64,000 bases of DNA from Spirochaetia bacterium (GTDB taxonomy: Bacteria; Spirochaetota; Spirochaetia; Sphaerochaetales; Sphaerochaetaceae). The DNA is taken from contig JAKVOU010000001.1 of assembly GCA_022482625.1 (NCBI GenBank), forward strand, positions 62,001 to 126,000, read 5' to 3'. The translations under genes and the position numbers were made by a program. Shown here piece after piece: positions 16,729 to 24,738 of this stretch. The notes below the pieces were generated by a model. The model saw only the letters and a list, made by a program, of their open reading frames with translations, had not been told where the DNA came from and made no database searches. The first letter of the stretch is position 1. The number at the start of each line of letters is the position of its first letter.

Positions 16729-18078
16729 CTACTGTTCTTCGATTATTGACAGGCTCTTTACCTCATGTACCTGCAGAGCTTTCAGCAGGCAGTTTCCCTT
16801 GAATTCAAGAGTTTCTAAATTTTGGATGGCTTCATTGGTCCTTGTGGCACAATACCTTCCACCGTCAATGAAGATTTCCATGACGCTATGGTCGATCAAA
16901 AGATCTATTTCGGTTGCGTTCTGCCTTGTGGATGGTATGTGGATACTGTCAAAGACGATTTCTTCAGGAGCAATACTGATTTTGCAGATTTCACGTGTTC
17001 CGGCTTTCAACAGCACTTCCATTTCTGCTGTTGCTTCGGATCTGATGACTGTACATGTAATACGGCATTGGAGCAGGGCAGGATCAGAAATCTGCATGGC
17101 GCCGTTGAGCATGATATCTGCCTTGTCCTTGCCGCCGCTAAGCAAGCTTTTCCCTTGCAACGTGTCAAATTCACTGATCGGCAACTGTACAAGTTCCCTG
17201 TTATCGGTAAGCGACAGTGTCCTTGGTATTGAAATGACATTATTCCAACCCTGTCCACTGCTGAAACCGTTGATGAATGCAACCAAGATGGTTCGGTTCC
17301 TGTTATCCCTGAAGGTATTGGTTGCATAGAATTGGGAACTGTGGTCGATCAGGCCGGCTTCTTCTGTTTTGAATTCCAGTTTTTCCGTATTAAAGGTACC
17401 CGTTTGATATTGTACCTGCCCATAAGGGGAGCCGAGAAGCACCCATTTGCCTTGCAAAGGGAAAAAGTTTGGACATTCCATCAGCTCGATTATCGGTTTG
17501 AATGTCTGAAGTACTTTCAGGTATTTCCAATTGACAAGACTGCCGTCTGGACTTTCAAAAAGAAGGATTGAAGGAACCTGTGAAGAACCTACAGCGGCTC
17601 CCAGGACAAGGAAGAACCTTCCGTCCGCATTGAACATGTAAGGATCTCTCCAGTCATGTCGTATTTCCGAAGGCAGACCTTCCATATCTACGGTAATCGC
17701 GTTGATCCGCTCATCTGACAGAGTTTTCATGTCCTTGTCCAGTAGGACGGCTTTCTGAATATTGGGATTGTGCTTCTCATCGTATTGTACACTTGTATAC
17801 ATGAGCACCGGATTACCATTGCTGTTGATGCCTATGCATCCTGAAAAGCAATGATGTTCTCCTTTCTCATGCTGAGGGCAGAGCATATCCTTCATGACCT
17901 CATAATGTATGAAATCCTTTGTACGGGTATGTCCCCAATGCAGATTACCCCATTTGTCCGAAGCAGGGTTATACTGGTAAAAGAGATGATAGCTGCCGTT
18001 GAAGTAGATGGTACCGTTCGGGTCGTTGATCCAATTATATGCTGGCCTGAAATGAAAACGTGGGTAATTCTTGTCCAT
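16729..18078 (-). CDS. Glycoside hydrolase family 32 (sucrose/fructan hydrolase)
   Basis: Cytoplasmic beta-fructofuranosidase, about 449 residues from the ATG at 18078. The nucleophile motif is WINDPNG (Asp19), the transition-state motif is RDP (144-146) and the acid/base motif is EC (Glu201). HCFSGC and FSSGQGW are also present, and a C-terminal beta-sandwich follows residue ~310. There is no signal peptide, so the substrate is probably imported sucrose, sucrose-6-phosphate or a short fructan. No sugar transporter is adjacent; the nearest sugar importer is at 32 kb. The start is uncertain: the ATG lacks a ribosome-binding site, and an AGGAG lies about 55 nt upstream. Confidence 0.88.
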   Translation of the reverse strand: MDKNYPRFHFRPAYNWINDPNGTIYFNGSYHLFYQYNPASDKWGNLHWGHTRTKDFIHYEVMKDMLCPQHEKGEHHCFSGCIGINSNGNPVLMYTSVQYDEKHNPNIQKAVLLDKDMKTLSDERINAITVDMEGLPSEIRHDWRDPYMFNADGRFFLVLGAAVGSSQVPSILLFESPDGSLVNWKYLKVLQTFKPIIELMECPNFFPLQGKWVLLGSPYGQVQYQTGTFNTEKLEFKTEEAGLIDHSSQFYATNTFRDNRNRTILVAFINGFSSGQGWNNVISIPRTLSLTDNRELVQLPISEFDTLQGKSLLSGGKDKADIMLNGAMQISDPALLQCRITCTVIRSEATAEMEVLLKAGTREICKISIAPEEIVFDSIHIPSTRQNATEIDLLIDHSVMEIFIDGGRYCATRTNEAIQNLETLEFKGNCLLKALQVHEVKSLSIIEEQ

Positions 18079-18148
18079 TTTTGTCTGATGGTGAGGAAGC
18101 AAGCTTATCAAAACGACGCTTCCGCCTTTCTCCTGTTGAAAGATACGT

Positions 18149-18216
18149 GGAATTCTTCCTGATAGAATTCCTTGCTGTAGTGGCAACAGAATAGGAAAGA
18201 CTGCAGGAAAAGTCAA
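18149..18216 (-). promoter_or_regulatory. GH32 promoter with leader inverted repeat
   Basis: On the minus strand, TTGACT (18216-18211), a 17-bp spacer and TATTCT (18193-18188). Downstream, in the ~105-nt leader, GGAATTC (18171-18165 on the minus strand) and GAATTCC (18155-18149) form a 7-bp dyad with a 9-nt centre, a possible operator or leader hairpin. Confidence 0.5.
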
Positions 18217-18250
18217 CAAAATGACTTTTGGCAGTTTCAGAAAACTTTTG

Positions 18251-18742
18251 TCAGAACTGTAAATCCTTAGCCCATCGCAAAGCTTTTGCTTCGTTGTTTT
18301 CCGTAGTGTTGATCGATTGGTCCAGGAAGTCCTGTCCACTGACACAGGTATTGCCGGAAAGTTCTTTTTTCAGTTGTATGAAGCATTTTTGTGCCGCATT
18401 TTCCTCTTTGCTTGCGTGGCATGCAAACAGAGCTATTTTTTTGCCTTCAATTTTATTTTGTTTAATAAAGGTATGAATGGGTGAAGCATAGGAACCTGCC
18501 CAGATTAGTGTGCCGATGATGATGTTTTGGTAAGAGTTTAAATCAACAGCAGAATTGACAAGTTTTGGTTTCATCTTGAAAATTGTACTTGCTCCGCCCA
18601 GAAAGAATCGCATGAAGCCTTTCGGTGGCAATTTCTTTTTTGGTTTTATCGCGAGCAAATCTGCCTGCAGTTGCTTGGCTATTATTTCCGCGATATATTT
18701 GGTGTTGTTTGTAGATGAATAGAATACGACTAAAGTTTTCAT
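18251..18742 (-). CDS. Flavodoxin-family protein
   Basis: A 163-residue FMN-binding electron carrier or reductase. The FMN phosphate loop is at the N-terminus (FYSSTNNTKYIAEIIA). IIIGTLIWAGSYASPIHTFI is the typical second FMN loop, and ALFACHA is the strand after it. This pattern is nearest the flavodoxin_4/ menaquinone-dependent protoporphyrinogen oxidase-like group. The start at 18742 fits the beginning of the fold; upstream is the AT-rich island. Confidence 0.8.
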   Translation of the reverse strand: MKTLVVFYSSTNNTKYIAEIIAKQLQADLLAIKPKKKLPPKGFMRFFLGGASTIFKMKPKLVNSAVDLNSYQNIIIGTLIWAGSYASPIHTFIKQNKIEGKKIALFACHASKEENAAQKCFIQLKKELSGNTCVSGQDFLDQSINTTENNEAKALRWAKDLQF

Positions 18743-18975
18743 TTGATTTATCTTCTTTTTTAATATCAGATTAAAAGTATTTGCCATAGGCCTGGTTTTA
18801 TCTCAAAGCCGATAAAAACATTTTAGGACCAGAATCTTCTGCATGTTTACACTTATACTCTTGCAGGTTCTATTAGTACTCAACAGCATCCAAGTATTGT
18901 ATGCTAAGTATATAATATTTGTTCTGAAAATTCTCTCAATATTTATAATATGAGAAGAACTATTTTATAAAAGAT

Positions 18976-18998
18976 AACCTTACTAAGAGGTTTTTTTT
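18976..18998 (+). terminator. Orphan plus-strand terminator-like hairpin
   Basis: AACCT (18976-18980), a 7-nt loop, AGGTT (18988-18992), with eight Ts from 18991. It points along the plus strand, yet both flanking genes are on the minus strand. The surrounding stretch 18743-19032 is AT-rich with no other supported feature. It may end an unannotated plus-strand RNA or be a chance structure. Confidence 0.3.
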
Positions 18999-19032
18999 CT
19001 ATGCTTTCAGTGTGATGGAATTGATTGGGAAC

Positions 19033-19512
19033 TTACACTTTCTTGCTTTTATCAATGTCATCAACAAGATTTTTTACATTGATTAAAGGAAAAATAATAG
19101 CGCCAAAACCAGCTGTAGCAAATGTAGTTGTAATTGTTGCACGTAAATATGGAAATAAAATAGCTGGCATCGTATATTTTTCAAAATATGTTCCATTTTG
19201 AGTATGTTCTATTTCTTTTTTGATTCGGAAAAGTCCTGTTATACAGAATTCTCCTTCAGCTAATTGATTTTCATATTTTTCTGAGGCGAACGCTTTCAAT
19301 TTAATTCCAAATTTACAAATAAGTATTTTATATTCATTGTTTGTGTCGTTGATAGATTCAAATGGAGGAATTCCAAAACTAAATCTAAAATTTGATAATG
19401 GCGCTTTATATTGTAGAACATCAGTATTATTTTTTACGTTGAAGTCAATTTTGTCTACTTTGTATGATAAAAATTCCAAATCAGCTAAGCAACCAGGCTT
19501 ATCTTCTTGCAT
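19033..19512 (-). CDS. SecB-like chaperone
   Basis: A 159-residue protein whose C-terminal part, MPAILFPYLRATITTTFATAGF followed by PLINVKNL, follows the SecB pattern P-x-L-F-P-Y-x-R-x-x-I...G-F...P-x-N-F-x-x-L. The N-terminal half is a run of beta-strands, also SecB-like (KVDKIDFNV, FRFSFGI, ILICKFGIKLKAFA, EGEFCITGLFRI). Solitary SecB-like proteins of this kind often act as chaperones in toxin-antitoxin-chaperone loci rather than in export. It is last in an AT-rich three-gene cassette, overlapping the previous gene by 28 bp; GAGAGGAA precedes the ATG. The partner role is inference. Confidence 0.65.
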   Translation of the reverse strand: MQEDKPGCLADLEFLSYKVDKIDFNVKNNTDVLQYKAPLSNFRFSFGIPPFESINDTNNEYKILICKFGIKLKAFASEKYENQLAEGEFCITGLFRIKKEIEHTQNGTYFEKYTMPAILFPYLRATITTTFATAGFGAIIFPLINVKNLVDDIDKSKKV

Positions 19513-19967
19513 TCATTTCCTCTCTTTATATTAGCTGGGTTACATAAGTTGCTTTCAGATGTATACATGATTTTTTCTTTTGAACAAAATCTATCATTTA
19601 TGTAACTTTCTGTATATTCTATGCTATATAACTCATTGCATGTTTGTACATGTAAGAAGCTTCCTGGTTCAAAGAAATACTTTTGAGGTTTGGTTTCTTT
19701 ATGAATTTCAATAATATTTTGTGGTTTGCCCGCTTGAATTTCAAATGTAAACATTGGCCTGGAATTAAACAGTAAACTCATATCAAGTGTATTATTCTTT
19801 ACATTTTCTATTTCTTGCTTAGTTACAGAGACGCAAATATATTTGAATAACATTCCATTGTCATCAGTAAAAGAACATAAAAACCACTTGCCAGAATTTT
19901 CTTCTTGTGCTGAAAACAATATCGGAAAATCATAATAATCTAGCATTTCTATTAATTGAATTTTCAT
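19485..19967 (-). CDS. DUF6575-like protein
   Basis: A 160-residue protein of unknown function. The start MKIQLIEMLDYYDFPILFSA, then KWFLCSFTDD, YICVSVTKQEIENVKNNTLDMSLLF, resembles DUF6575 proteins (YYDxPLLFxA...YLxVPVSxxxLxxLxxGxIDLRxLF). The rest shows no motif I know. The start at 19967 has GAGGAT at the correct spacing and lies 7 bases after the preceding stop; an in-frame ATG 87 nt upstream would overlap the preceding gene. GC is well below that of the core genes, suggesting acquisition. Confidence 0.5.
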   Translation of the reverse strand: MKIQLIEMLDYYDFPILFSAQEENSGKWFLCSFTDDNGMLFKYICVSVTKQEIENVKNNTLDMSLLFNSRPMFTFEIQAGKPQNIIEIHKETKPQKYFFEPGSFLHVQTCNELYSIEYTESYINDRFCSKEKIMYTSESNLCNPANIKRGNECKKISLVA

Positions 19968-19974
19968 AATATCC

Positions 19975-20280
19975 TCACTGAACCAATTTCCAACTTGTTG
20001 ATATCCACCATGAAATGTGTTCTTCCTTTTGGAGAACCATTCCGTCATTTTCATGTAAAGTCAACATATAAATTTGCTGTTTTCGAAACTTGAGTACTCG
20101 CTTTTGTCTGTCTTTTGCAGCTTCCTTAGACTCAAATAAAGAACAAGCTCTTGCAATACATTCTAATTTTTCATTTTTCTGTGGAGGTTTACCGAAAAGA
20201 AAGACTGGCGTGTTTGAGGACTTTTCAGTTGATTCATATATTTTTCGTTGCGACCAAAAATCCGTTTCTGTAGGTGGCAA
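19975..20280 (-). CDS. Unknown protein with damaged or unusual 5' end
   Basis: The open frame gives 101 residues from a TTG at 20280, but coding-like sequence continues upstream in the same frame (TCPPKEAIYPCNKKAFRFVRK before KLPPTETDFWSQ) to a TAA near 20390 without any ATG, GTG or TTG. An ATG at 20404-20402 in another frame would join this frame if two bases (for example GA in the AAAGAGAAAAA run near 20384-20390) were restored. The conserved-looking parts are PPTETDFWS, a central basic helix (SKEAAKDRQKR) and LHENDGMVLQKEEHISWW. It is therefore either a recent frameshift mutant or a gene with a non-standard start. First gene of the SecB-like cassette. Confidence 0.45.
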   Translation of the reverse strand: MPPTETDFWSQRKIYESTEKSSNTPVFLFGKPPQKNEKLECIARACSLFESKEAAKDRQKRVLKFRKQQIYMLTLHENDGMVLQKEEHISWWISTSWKLVQ

Positions 20281-20652
20281 TTTCCTTACAAATCTAAAAG
20301 CTTTCTTATTGCAAGGATAAATAGCCTCTTTGGGCGGGCAGGTTTCGCGTATATCGTCTAGTTTTTCAGTGAACTCAAATTTTTCTCTTTATTGAAACTA
20401 ACATATAATTTTAAATATGTCAATTTTATTTTTTACCTAAGCTGTATACGGAAACAAAAAAATATATTTATATGTGAAATAGAAGGAAATCTATGAAAAT
20501 CCGTATTTGCAAGCAAGTACCATTTCTGATTAGTGCCGTAACTGTCTTGGACGTAATAGAAAGCTGTTGAATCTGGTTATGAAGTTCTATTTGTAGTGTA
20601 GTATTCCTTTGCGGGATTAACGCCAAATTTTTCAAGAAACCATGTAGGACGC

Positions 20653-20709
20653 CCAGGGATTGTCTGGGAAATCTGGAACCATCCCAGATTTAACCCAGAC
20701 GAACCCTGG
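20653..20709. repeat. Long imperfect hairpin
   Basis: CCAGGG, GTCTGGG and ATCTGG in the left arm (20653-20676) pair in order with CCAGAT, CCCAGAC and CCCTGG in the right arm (20683-20709), with only small internal loops. It lies between the SecB-like cassette and a transposase remnant. The sequence 20405-20750 holds no gene I can support. Confidence 0.45.
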
Positions 20710-20739
20710 ACAAGAACACCATGATGACATCCAAGGGCT

Positions 20740-20935
20740 GACTTGAGAACGTGTTACTGCTTGTTCCCGAGTTCCAGAAATCGATAATAATCGAAGGAAC
20801 AATGTTCATTGATGAGATGTTCTATGCTATTGTGATTTATGAAATTATTACTATTGAAGACAAGGAGCTCAGGGGTATTTCAAGGAACCAGAGGTGTATA
20901 GATATTGTATGTGACGAGCCCCAGCCTGTGTGACT
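20740..20935 (+). pseudogene. IS1595-type (ISXO2-like DDE) transposase remnant
   Basis: The frame contains IIIEGTMFIDEMFY, then EIITIEDKELRGISRNQRCID, the pattern around the first catalytic Asp of ISXO2-like transposases (xxxVEIDETYVPV...GKKLRGISRNQ). Stops bracket it on both sides and the catalytic core is incomplete, so it is a decayed insertion sequence. Faint transposase-like sequence may continue to about 21060. No clear terminal repeats were found. A CCTCCC/GGGAGG hairpin lies at about 21100-21150. Confidence 0.5.
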
Positions 20936-21248
20936 GGTTCCTGAGTCGATTCCTTAAGAGGTTTATGCAGCATTCTGTGACCATATACAGCCGGGGTTTG
21001 CGTTGTGTCACGATAGGGAAAATACATTCTGCGATTGAAGTACTTTGATTGGCTCTTCAAACGTAGTTGAATTTTTTACCGTTTTTGACATAAAAAATGT
21101 CCTCCCTGGGTCACATCGTTGAGAGGTGCGGGAGGTCCTGTTACTTATTACATAGTACAAGATGCGAAGTTTTGCAAGTTTTTCTATTGATGATATCTTA
21201 GAATCTTTCAAAATAAAAAAGAGATTTTATAAATTACAGGGGAATAAA

Positions 21249-21821
21249 ATGGTTGATAGACCGTATCTGGATAATCAATTGGATGGAAAAACATTTCGTA
21301 GTTTTTATTACTTGAAAGAAGAATTGGTTGGTTTCTGCAGAAAGAATGGTCTGTCGACTTCTGGCGGGAAATCAGAGATTACTGACAGAATTGCTCATTT
21401 TCTTGATTTCGGTGAAGTGATGCCTGCAGTCCACAAAAACAAAGTGGTAAGACAAATCGGGATAATTACGGAAGATACCAAAATAGAATCCGATTTTGTA
21501 TGTTCTGAAAAACACCGTGCCTACTTCAAGCAAAAGATTGGCAAGAACTTTTCTTTTAATGTCACTTTCCAGAAATGGTTAAAATGTAATACCGGTAAAA
21601 CATATGGAGAAGCAATTCAGGCTTATTACCAAATACTTGATGACAGGAAAAAAGAAAAATCAACGATTGGCAAACAGTTTGAATATAACACATATATCAG
21701 GGATTTCTTTGCTGAAAACAGAGATAAAACATTGGACCAAGCAATAAAATGTTGGAAATATAAAAAAAGCAAGGAAGGTCATAACCGCTATGAAAAAACT
21801 GATCTTGCGGCATTGACATGA
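21249..21821 (+). CDS. SAP domain and DUF6434 protein
   Basis: A 190-residue protein. Residues about 10-55 (SFYYLKEELVGFCRKNGLSTSG, GKSEITDRIAHFL) are a SAP motif, a helix-extended-helix nucleic-acid-binding module. From about 95, AYFKQKIGKNFSFNVTFQKWLK and GKTYGEAIQAYYQI match DUF6434. A third, short helical block near the C-terminus (YIRDFFAENRDKTLDQAIKCWKYKK) repeats the same FFxEN...GKTLxxAIxxW theme. The start at 21249 follows AGGGGAATAAA. It is AT-rich and next to IS debris, so probably part of the acquired island. Role unknown. Confidence 0.75.
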   Translation: MVDRPYLDNQLDGKTFRSFYYLKEELVGFCRKNGLSTSGGKSEITDRIAHFLDFGEVMPAVHKNKVVRQIGIITEDTKIESDFVCSEKHRAYFKQKIGKNFSFNVTFQKWLKCNTGKTYGEAIQAYYQILDDRKKEKSTIGKQFEYNTYIRDFFAENRDKTLDQAIKCWKYKKSKEGHNRYEKTDLAALT

Positions 21822-21990
21822 CTTGATTGGTTTTCGATTCAAAGTGATTTGGTTGACTATTGCTATAACTTCCGGAAACTATTATCGATCAACTTTATGA
21901 TGTGAAGGAGCTCAAGATGTTCTTTGTTGACCTTGCTAATCCAATTAGCTAATTTATTACTATAAATAACAAAGAAGTTGGAGAATACCT

Positions 21991-22557
21991 ATGCATGTTA
22001 CAAAGGCAGCAGTAATTCAGGTGGCATCTGAGATTGCCGACAAAGATGGGCTCAAGGGAGTGTCACTGAAAAATGTTGCAGAGAAGCTGCATATCCGTAC
22101 ACCGTCTTTGTATAACCACATACAAGGGTTGGATGATTTGCTGAGGCAAGTTGCCCATACCGGAATGAAAACTATGAATGAACGGATGGCAAAGGCTGCA
22201 ATAGGTACGGCCGGGGATGCGGCGATACAATCCGTAGGCGTTGCATATCTGCAGTTTATGATTGAACATCCGGGAGTATACGAAACTATCCAGTGGGCTA
22301 CATGGAACGGGGACAAAGAAACTGCTCAGATTTTTGACACCTACACTTCACTGCTTACTACGTTGATCCTTTCCTGTGGTTTTACGAAACAGAATATTGA
22401 GGAAATCTTACATTTGCTGATGGGAGTTCTGCATGGGTATACGACGCTTCGGCTTGGTTTTGCCCTTGCAGAGCCGGAGGTGGCGAAGACGGATCTATGC
22501 AATGCAATCGATACCGTCTTGCTCGGTATACATCAGAAATATCAAACAAGGAACTGA
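21991..22557 (+). CDS. TetR/AcrR-family regulator with WHG-type ligand domain
   Basis: A 188-residue repressor. The N-terminal HTH is clear: VIQVASEIADKDGLKGVSLKNVAEKLHIRTPSLYNHI (residues 8-44). The C-terminal part, with MIEHPGVYETIQWATW and LLMGVLHGYTTLRLGFAL, is the WHG domain. GGAG precedes the ATG. Its target is unknown; the convergent neighbour is a broken AraC gene. Confidence 0.85.
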   Translation: MHVTKAAVIQVASEIADKDGLKGVSLKNVAEKLHIRTPSLYNHIQGLDDLLRQVAHTGMKTMNERMAKAAIGTAGDAAIQSVGVAYLQFMIEHPGVYETIQWATWNGDKETAQIFDTYTSLLTTLILSCGFTKQNIEEILHLLMGVLHGYTTLRLGFALAEPEVAKTDLCNAIDTVLLGIHQKYQTRN

Positions 22558-22564
22558 AGGGAGA

Positions 22565-23455
22565 CTATCTGCACATTATCTCTTTCTTTTCGACGGCAAC
22601 CCATATTTCACAAGTATACTGAGGATTGTTTACATCTGCTGATGGATATGCTTCAAAATCAGTGCCATCGCATGGCCGGTATGCACTTGCAGGGAAGAAT
22701 TCGCTGTAGATTTGCTGATAGAGCCTGTCAAAAGCTTCTGGCATTGCTCCGACACAAGTAAATACCGCATAGGTATGTGATGGAATCCTTTCTATTGTAA
22801 GACCATTTTTCTCTGTCGTTTCTCCACTATAATGGACACCGATGGCATAGGGGTAGTTTGTATCTGAAGTATCCTTGCCAAGACTCGCGCCGACAATACT
22901 GTCACCGAATAGGTTGCCTTTTGGAATGTACCTACACAGTGATGAAATCGTTCCATCTGTTCGGCATAGTTTCCAGAAATCCGAGATTTCGGCAGGAGTC
23001 AGTTCTTTTCCGCAGGGTTTATGCAGTTTCTTACAGATGATGGAGAATTCGTTTTTCGTTTCGATCCTATAGTTCGTCAAAGTACCACCGGCCAAAGTCA
23101 ATTTCACGGATAGACGGGAAAACGATTTGAGATTTGCACCGTTTCGGGCCTGTGTCGGCGATACTCCATGGAAACGGGTGAAAGCCCGGCTGAAACTCTC
23201 CTGTGTTTCGTAGCCATACTTCAAGGCGATATCCAATATCCGTGCATCAGAAGATGCCAGTTCGCTTCCAGCAAGGGAGAGACGTCACATACGGATATAA
23301 TCTCCGAGCGTAAAACCGCAGAGGATACTGAATATTCGCTGGAAGTGAAAGCTCGATGAATATGCTTGTCTTGCAATTTCACAGAAATCAAGTTTTTCCG
23401 TGATATGAGTCTCTATATAGTCAATGGCTTGCTGTATGCTACTGATCCAATCCAT
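22565..23455 (-). pseudogene. AraC-family regulator with GyrI-like domain, interrupted by TGA
   Basis: Read from the ATG at 23455 (GAGGT upstream), the frame gives an AraC double HTH: ITEKLDFCEIARQAYSSSFHFQRIF, then GDYIRM, a TGA at 23287-23285, and RLSLAGSELASSDARILDIALKYGYETQESFSRAF in the same frame. The TGA sits where family members have Arg (YIRxRRL), so a CGA-to-TGA change is the simplest cause. The rest is a GyrI-like small-molecule-binding domain (NYRIETKNEFSIICK, IPSHTYAVFTCVG, CEIWVAVEK). Apart from the stop, the ~296-codon frame is intact, so the lesion is probably recent. Confidence 0.8.
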
Positions 23456-23517
23456 GGCCTATACCTCTTTGTCCATGATAGGACAGAATCGACAATGAAA
23501 CCAGTCAGATAACATTG

Positions 23518-24501
23518 CTATCCGAACAATGGGACGATATGTCCTGTAATCAGCGCGAGTACCTGTTCAATCTGTGCCTTTGAACTGATTGTAAAGCGGG
23601 AAGCGATTGCGACTGCCATGTCTTTTCGCGGATTGACAAAGATTATGTTTCCTCCGTCACCTATGGCAGCATAGCAGTGATTTCCATTGCAGTCGATAAT
23701 CCACCAGAGATAACCGTAAGGGAATTTCTCCCATTGGCTTTTTTCACTTGTACTTTCTTCAATCCAGTTTGAAGAAAGAATTTGTCTGTCTCCATATAGA
23801 CCTCCGTTTGCATAGAGCTGGCCGAACTTTGCCATATCACGGGGTGTCAGACAAAGCCCCCAACCGGCAGTATGCACACCTTTCGGATCGACTACCCAAC
23901 CACTGGCATGCCTACGATTCAGAAAAGCGATGTGTTCCTCTTTGCTATGGATTACCGTATTGTGGGGTGCCTTGATATCTAATGGTGCAAACAGGTATGC
24001 AGTGGCAAAATCGATTACAGGTTTGCCTGTTGCATTTGTAAGGATTCCTGATAGGATCTGGGTACCGATGGTGGAATACCTGAATTTGCCGGTGATACCA
24101 GATTTTCCTCCGAGCAGGTCAAGTGCTGCTTTTGTCCAGTCTGTGCTTGCATATACCTTTGTATATGGTTCTGATCTGTATTTATATGGTGCGGTCATTG
24201 TCAGCATATGCCGGATGGTCACATCCTGTATTGTTCTCTCTCCTCGTTTAGGCTTGTACCCAGGGAAGAAATCTATGACCTTCTGATCTACGCTTTCTAT
24301 GTAGCCTTTGTCGATGGCAATACCGACCAAAGCTGATACTATGCTCTTTGTCACTGACATCACGTGGACGGTGTCAGTGGTATTGAACCCGTCAAAATAA
24401 CTTTCATAGATTCTTTTTCCGTTTTTATGTACGACGATACCGACGATATCGGCATACTCTGTCCTGATCAGCTGTTCCAATTCCATGATCTGTCTTCCCA
24501 T
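23518..24501 (-). CDS. Beta-lactamase-fold serine hydrolase (class C/esterase type)
   Basis: A 327-residue member of the beta-lactamase/penicillin-binding-protein family, usually an esterase or peptidase. The nucleophile motif is SVTK (SxxK), preceded by VHVM. The tyrosine motif is YST in GKFRYSTIGTQILSGIL. GDGGNIIFVNP near the end is the HxG/KTG-equivalent strand. There is no signal peptide, so it is cytoplasmic. The start at 24501 has GGAGAAGG upstream; an in-frame start 42 nt earlier is less well placed. Substrate unknown. Confidence 0.82.
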   Translation of the reverse strand: MGRQIMELEQLIRTEYADIVGIVVHKNGKRIYESYFDGFNTTDTVHVMSVTKSIVSALVGIAIDKGYIESVDQKVIDFFPGYKPKRGERTIQDVTIRHMLTMTAPYKYRSEPYTKVYASTDWTKAALDLLGGKSGITGKFRYSTIGTQILSGILTNATGKPVIDFATAYLFAPLDIKAPHNTVIHSKEEHIAFLNRRHASGWVVDPKGVHTAGWGLCLTPRDMAKFGQLYANGGLYGDRQILSSNWIEESTSEKSQWEKFPYGYLWWIIDCNGNHCYAAIGDGGNIIFVNPRKDMAVAIASRFTISSKAQIEQVLALITGHIVPLFG

Positions 24502-24738
24502 TTCCTTCTCCACCGAAATAACGTTCCGTATGTCCTGCAACACTATCTATTATATGAAGGAAGGAAAGCTTGCCGCTTGACATTTTGTGCGGAGCACTGT
24601 CAGGTAATGAAACGATGATGACAGATTGCCAAGATGTCTTGTGGTACATTTGATTTCTTCAAGTCTGCATGTCTTCCTGTGCTGTGGACCTTGTTTGGGA
24701 AGAAGCATATCATGTGAAGAAAGAGGGGAAGATGTGCC

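Noticed and set aside
23285-23287. TGA as a selenocysteine codon in the AraC gene
   Set aside because: The family has Arg at this position, no SECIS-like hairpin follows directly, and a regulator HTH has no use for Sec.
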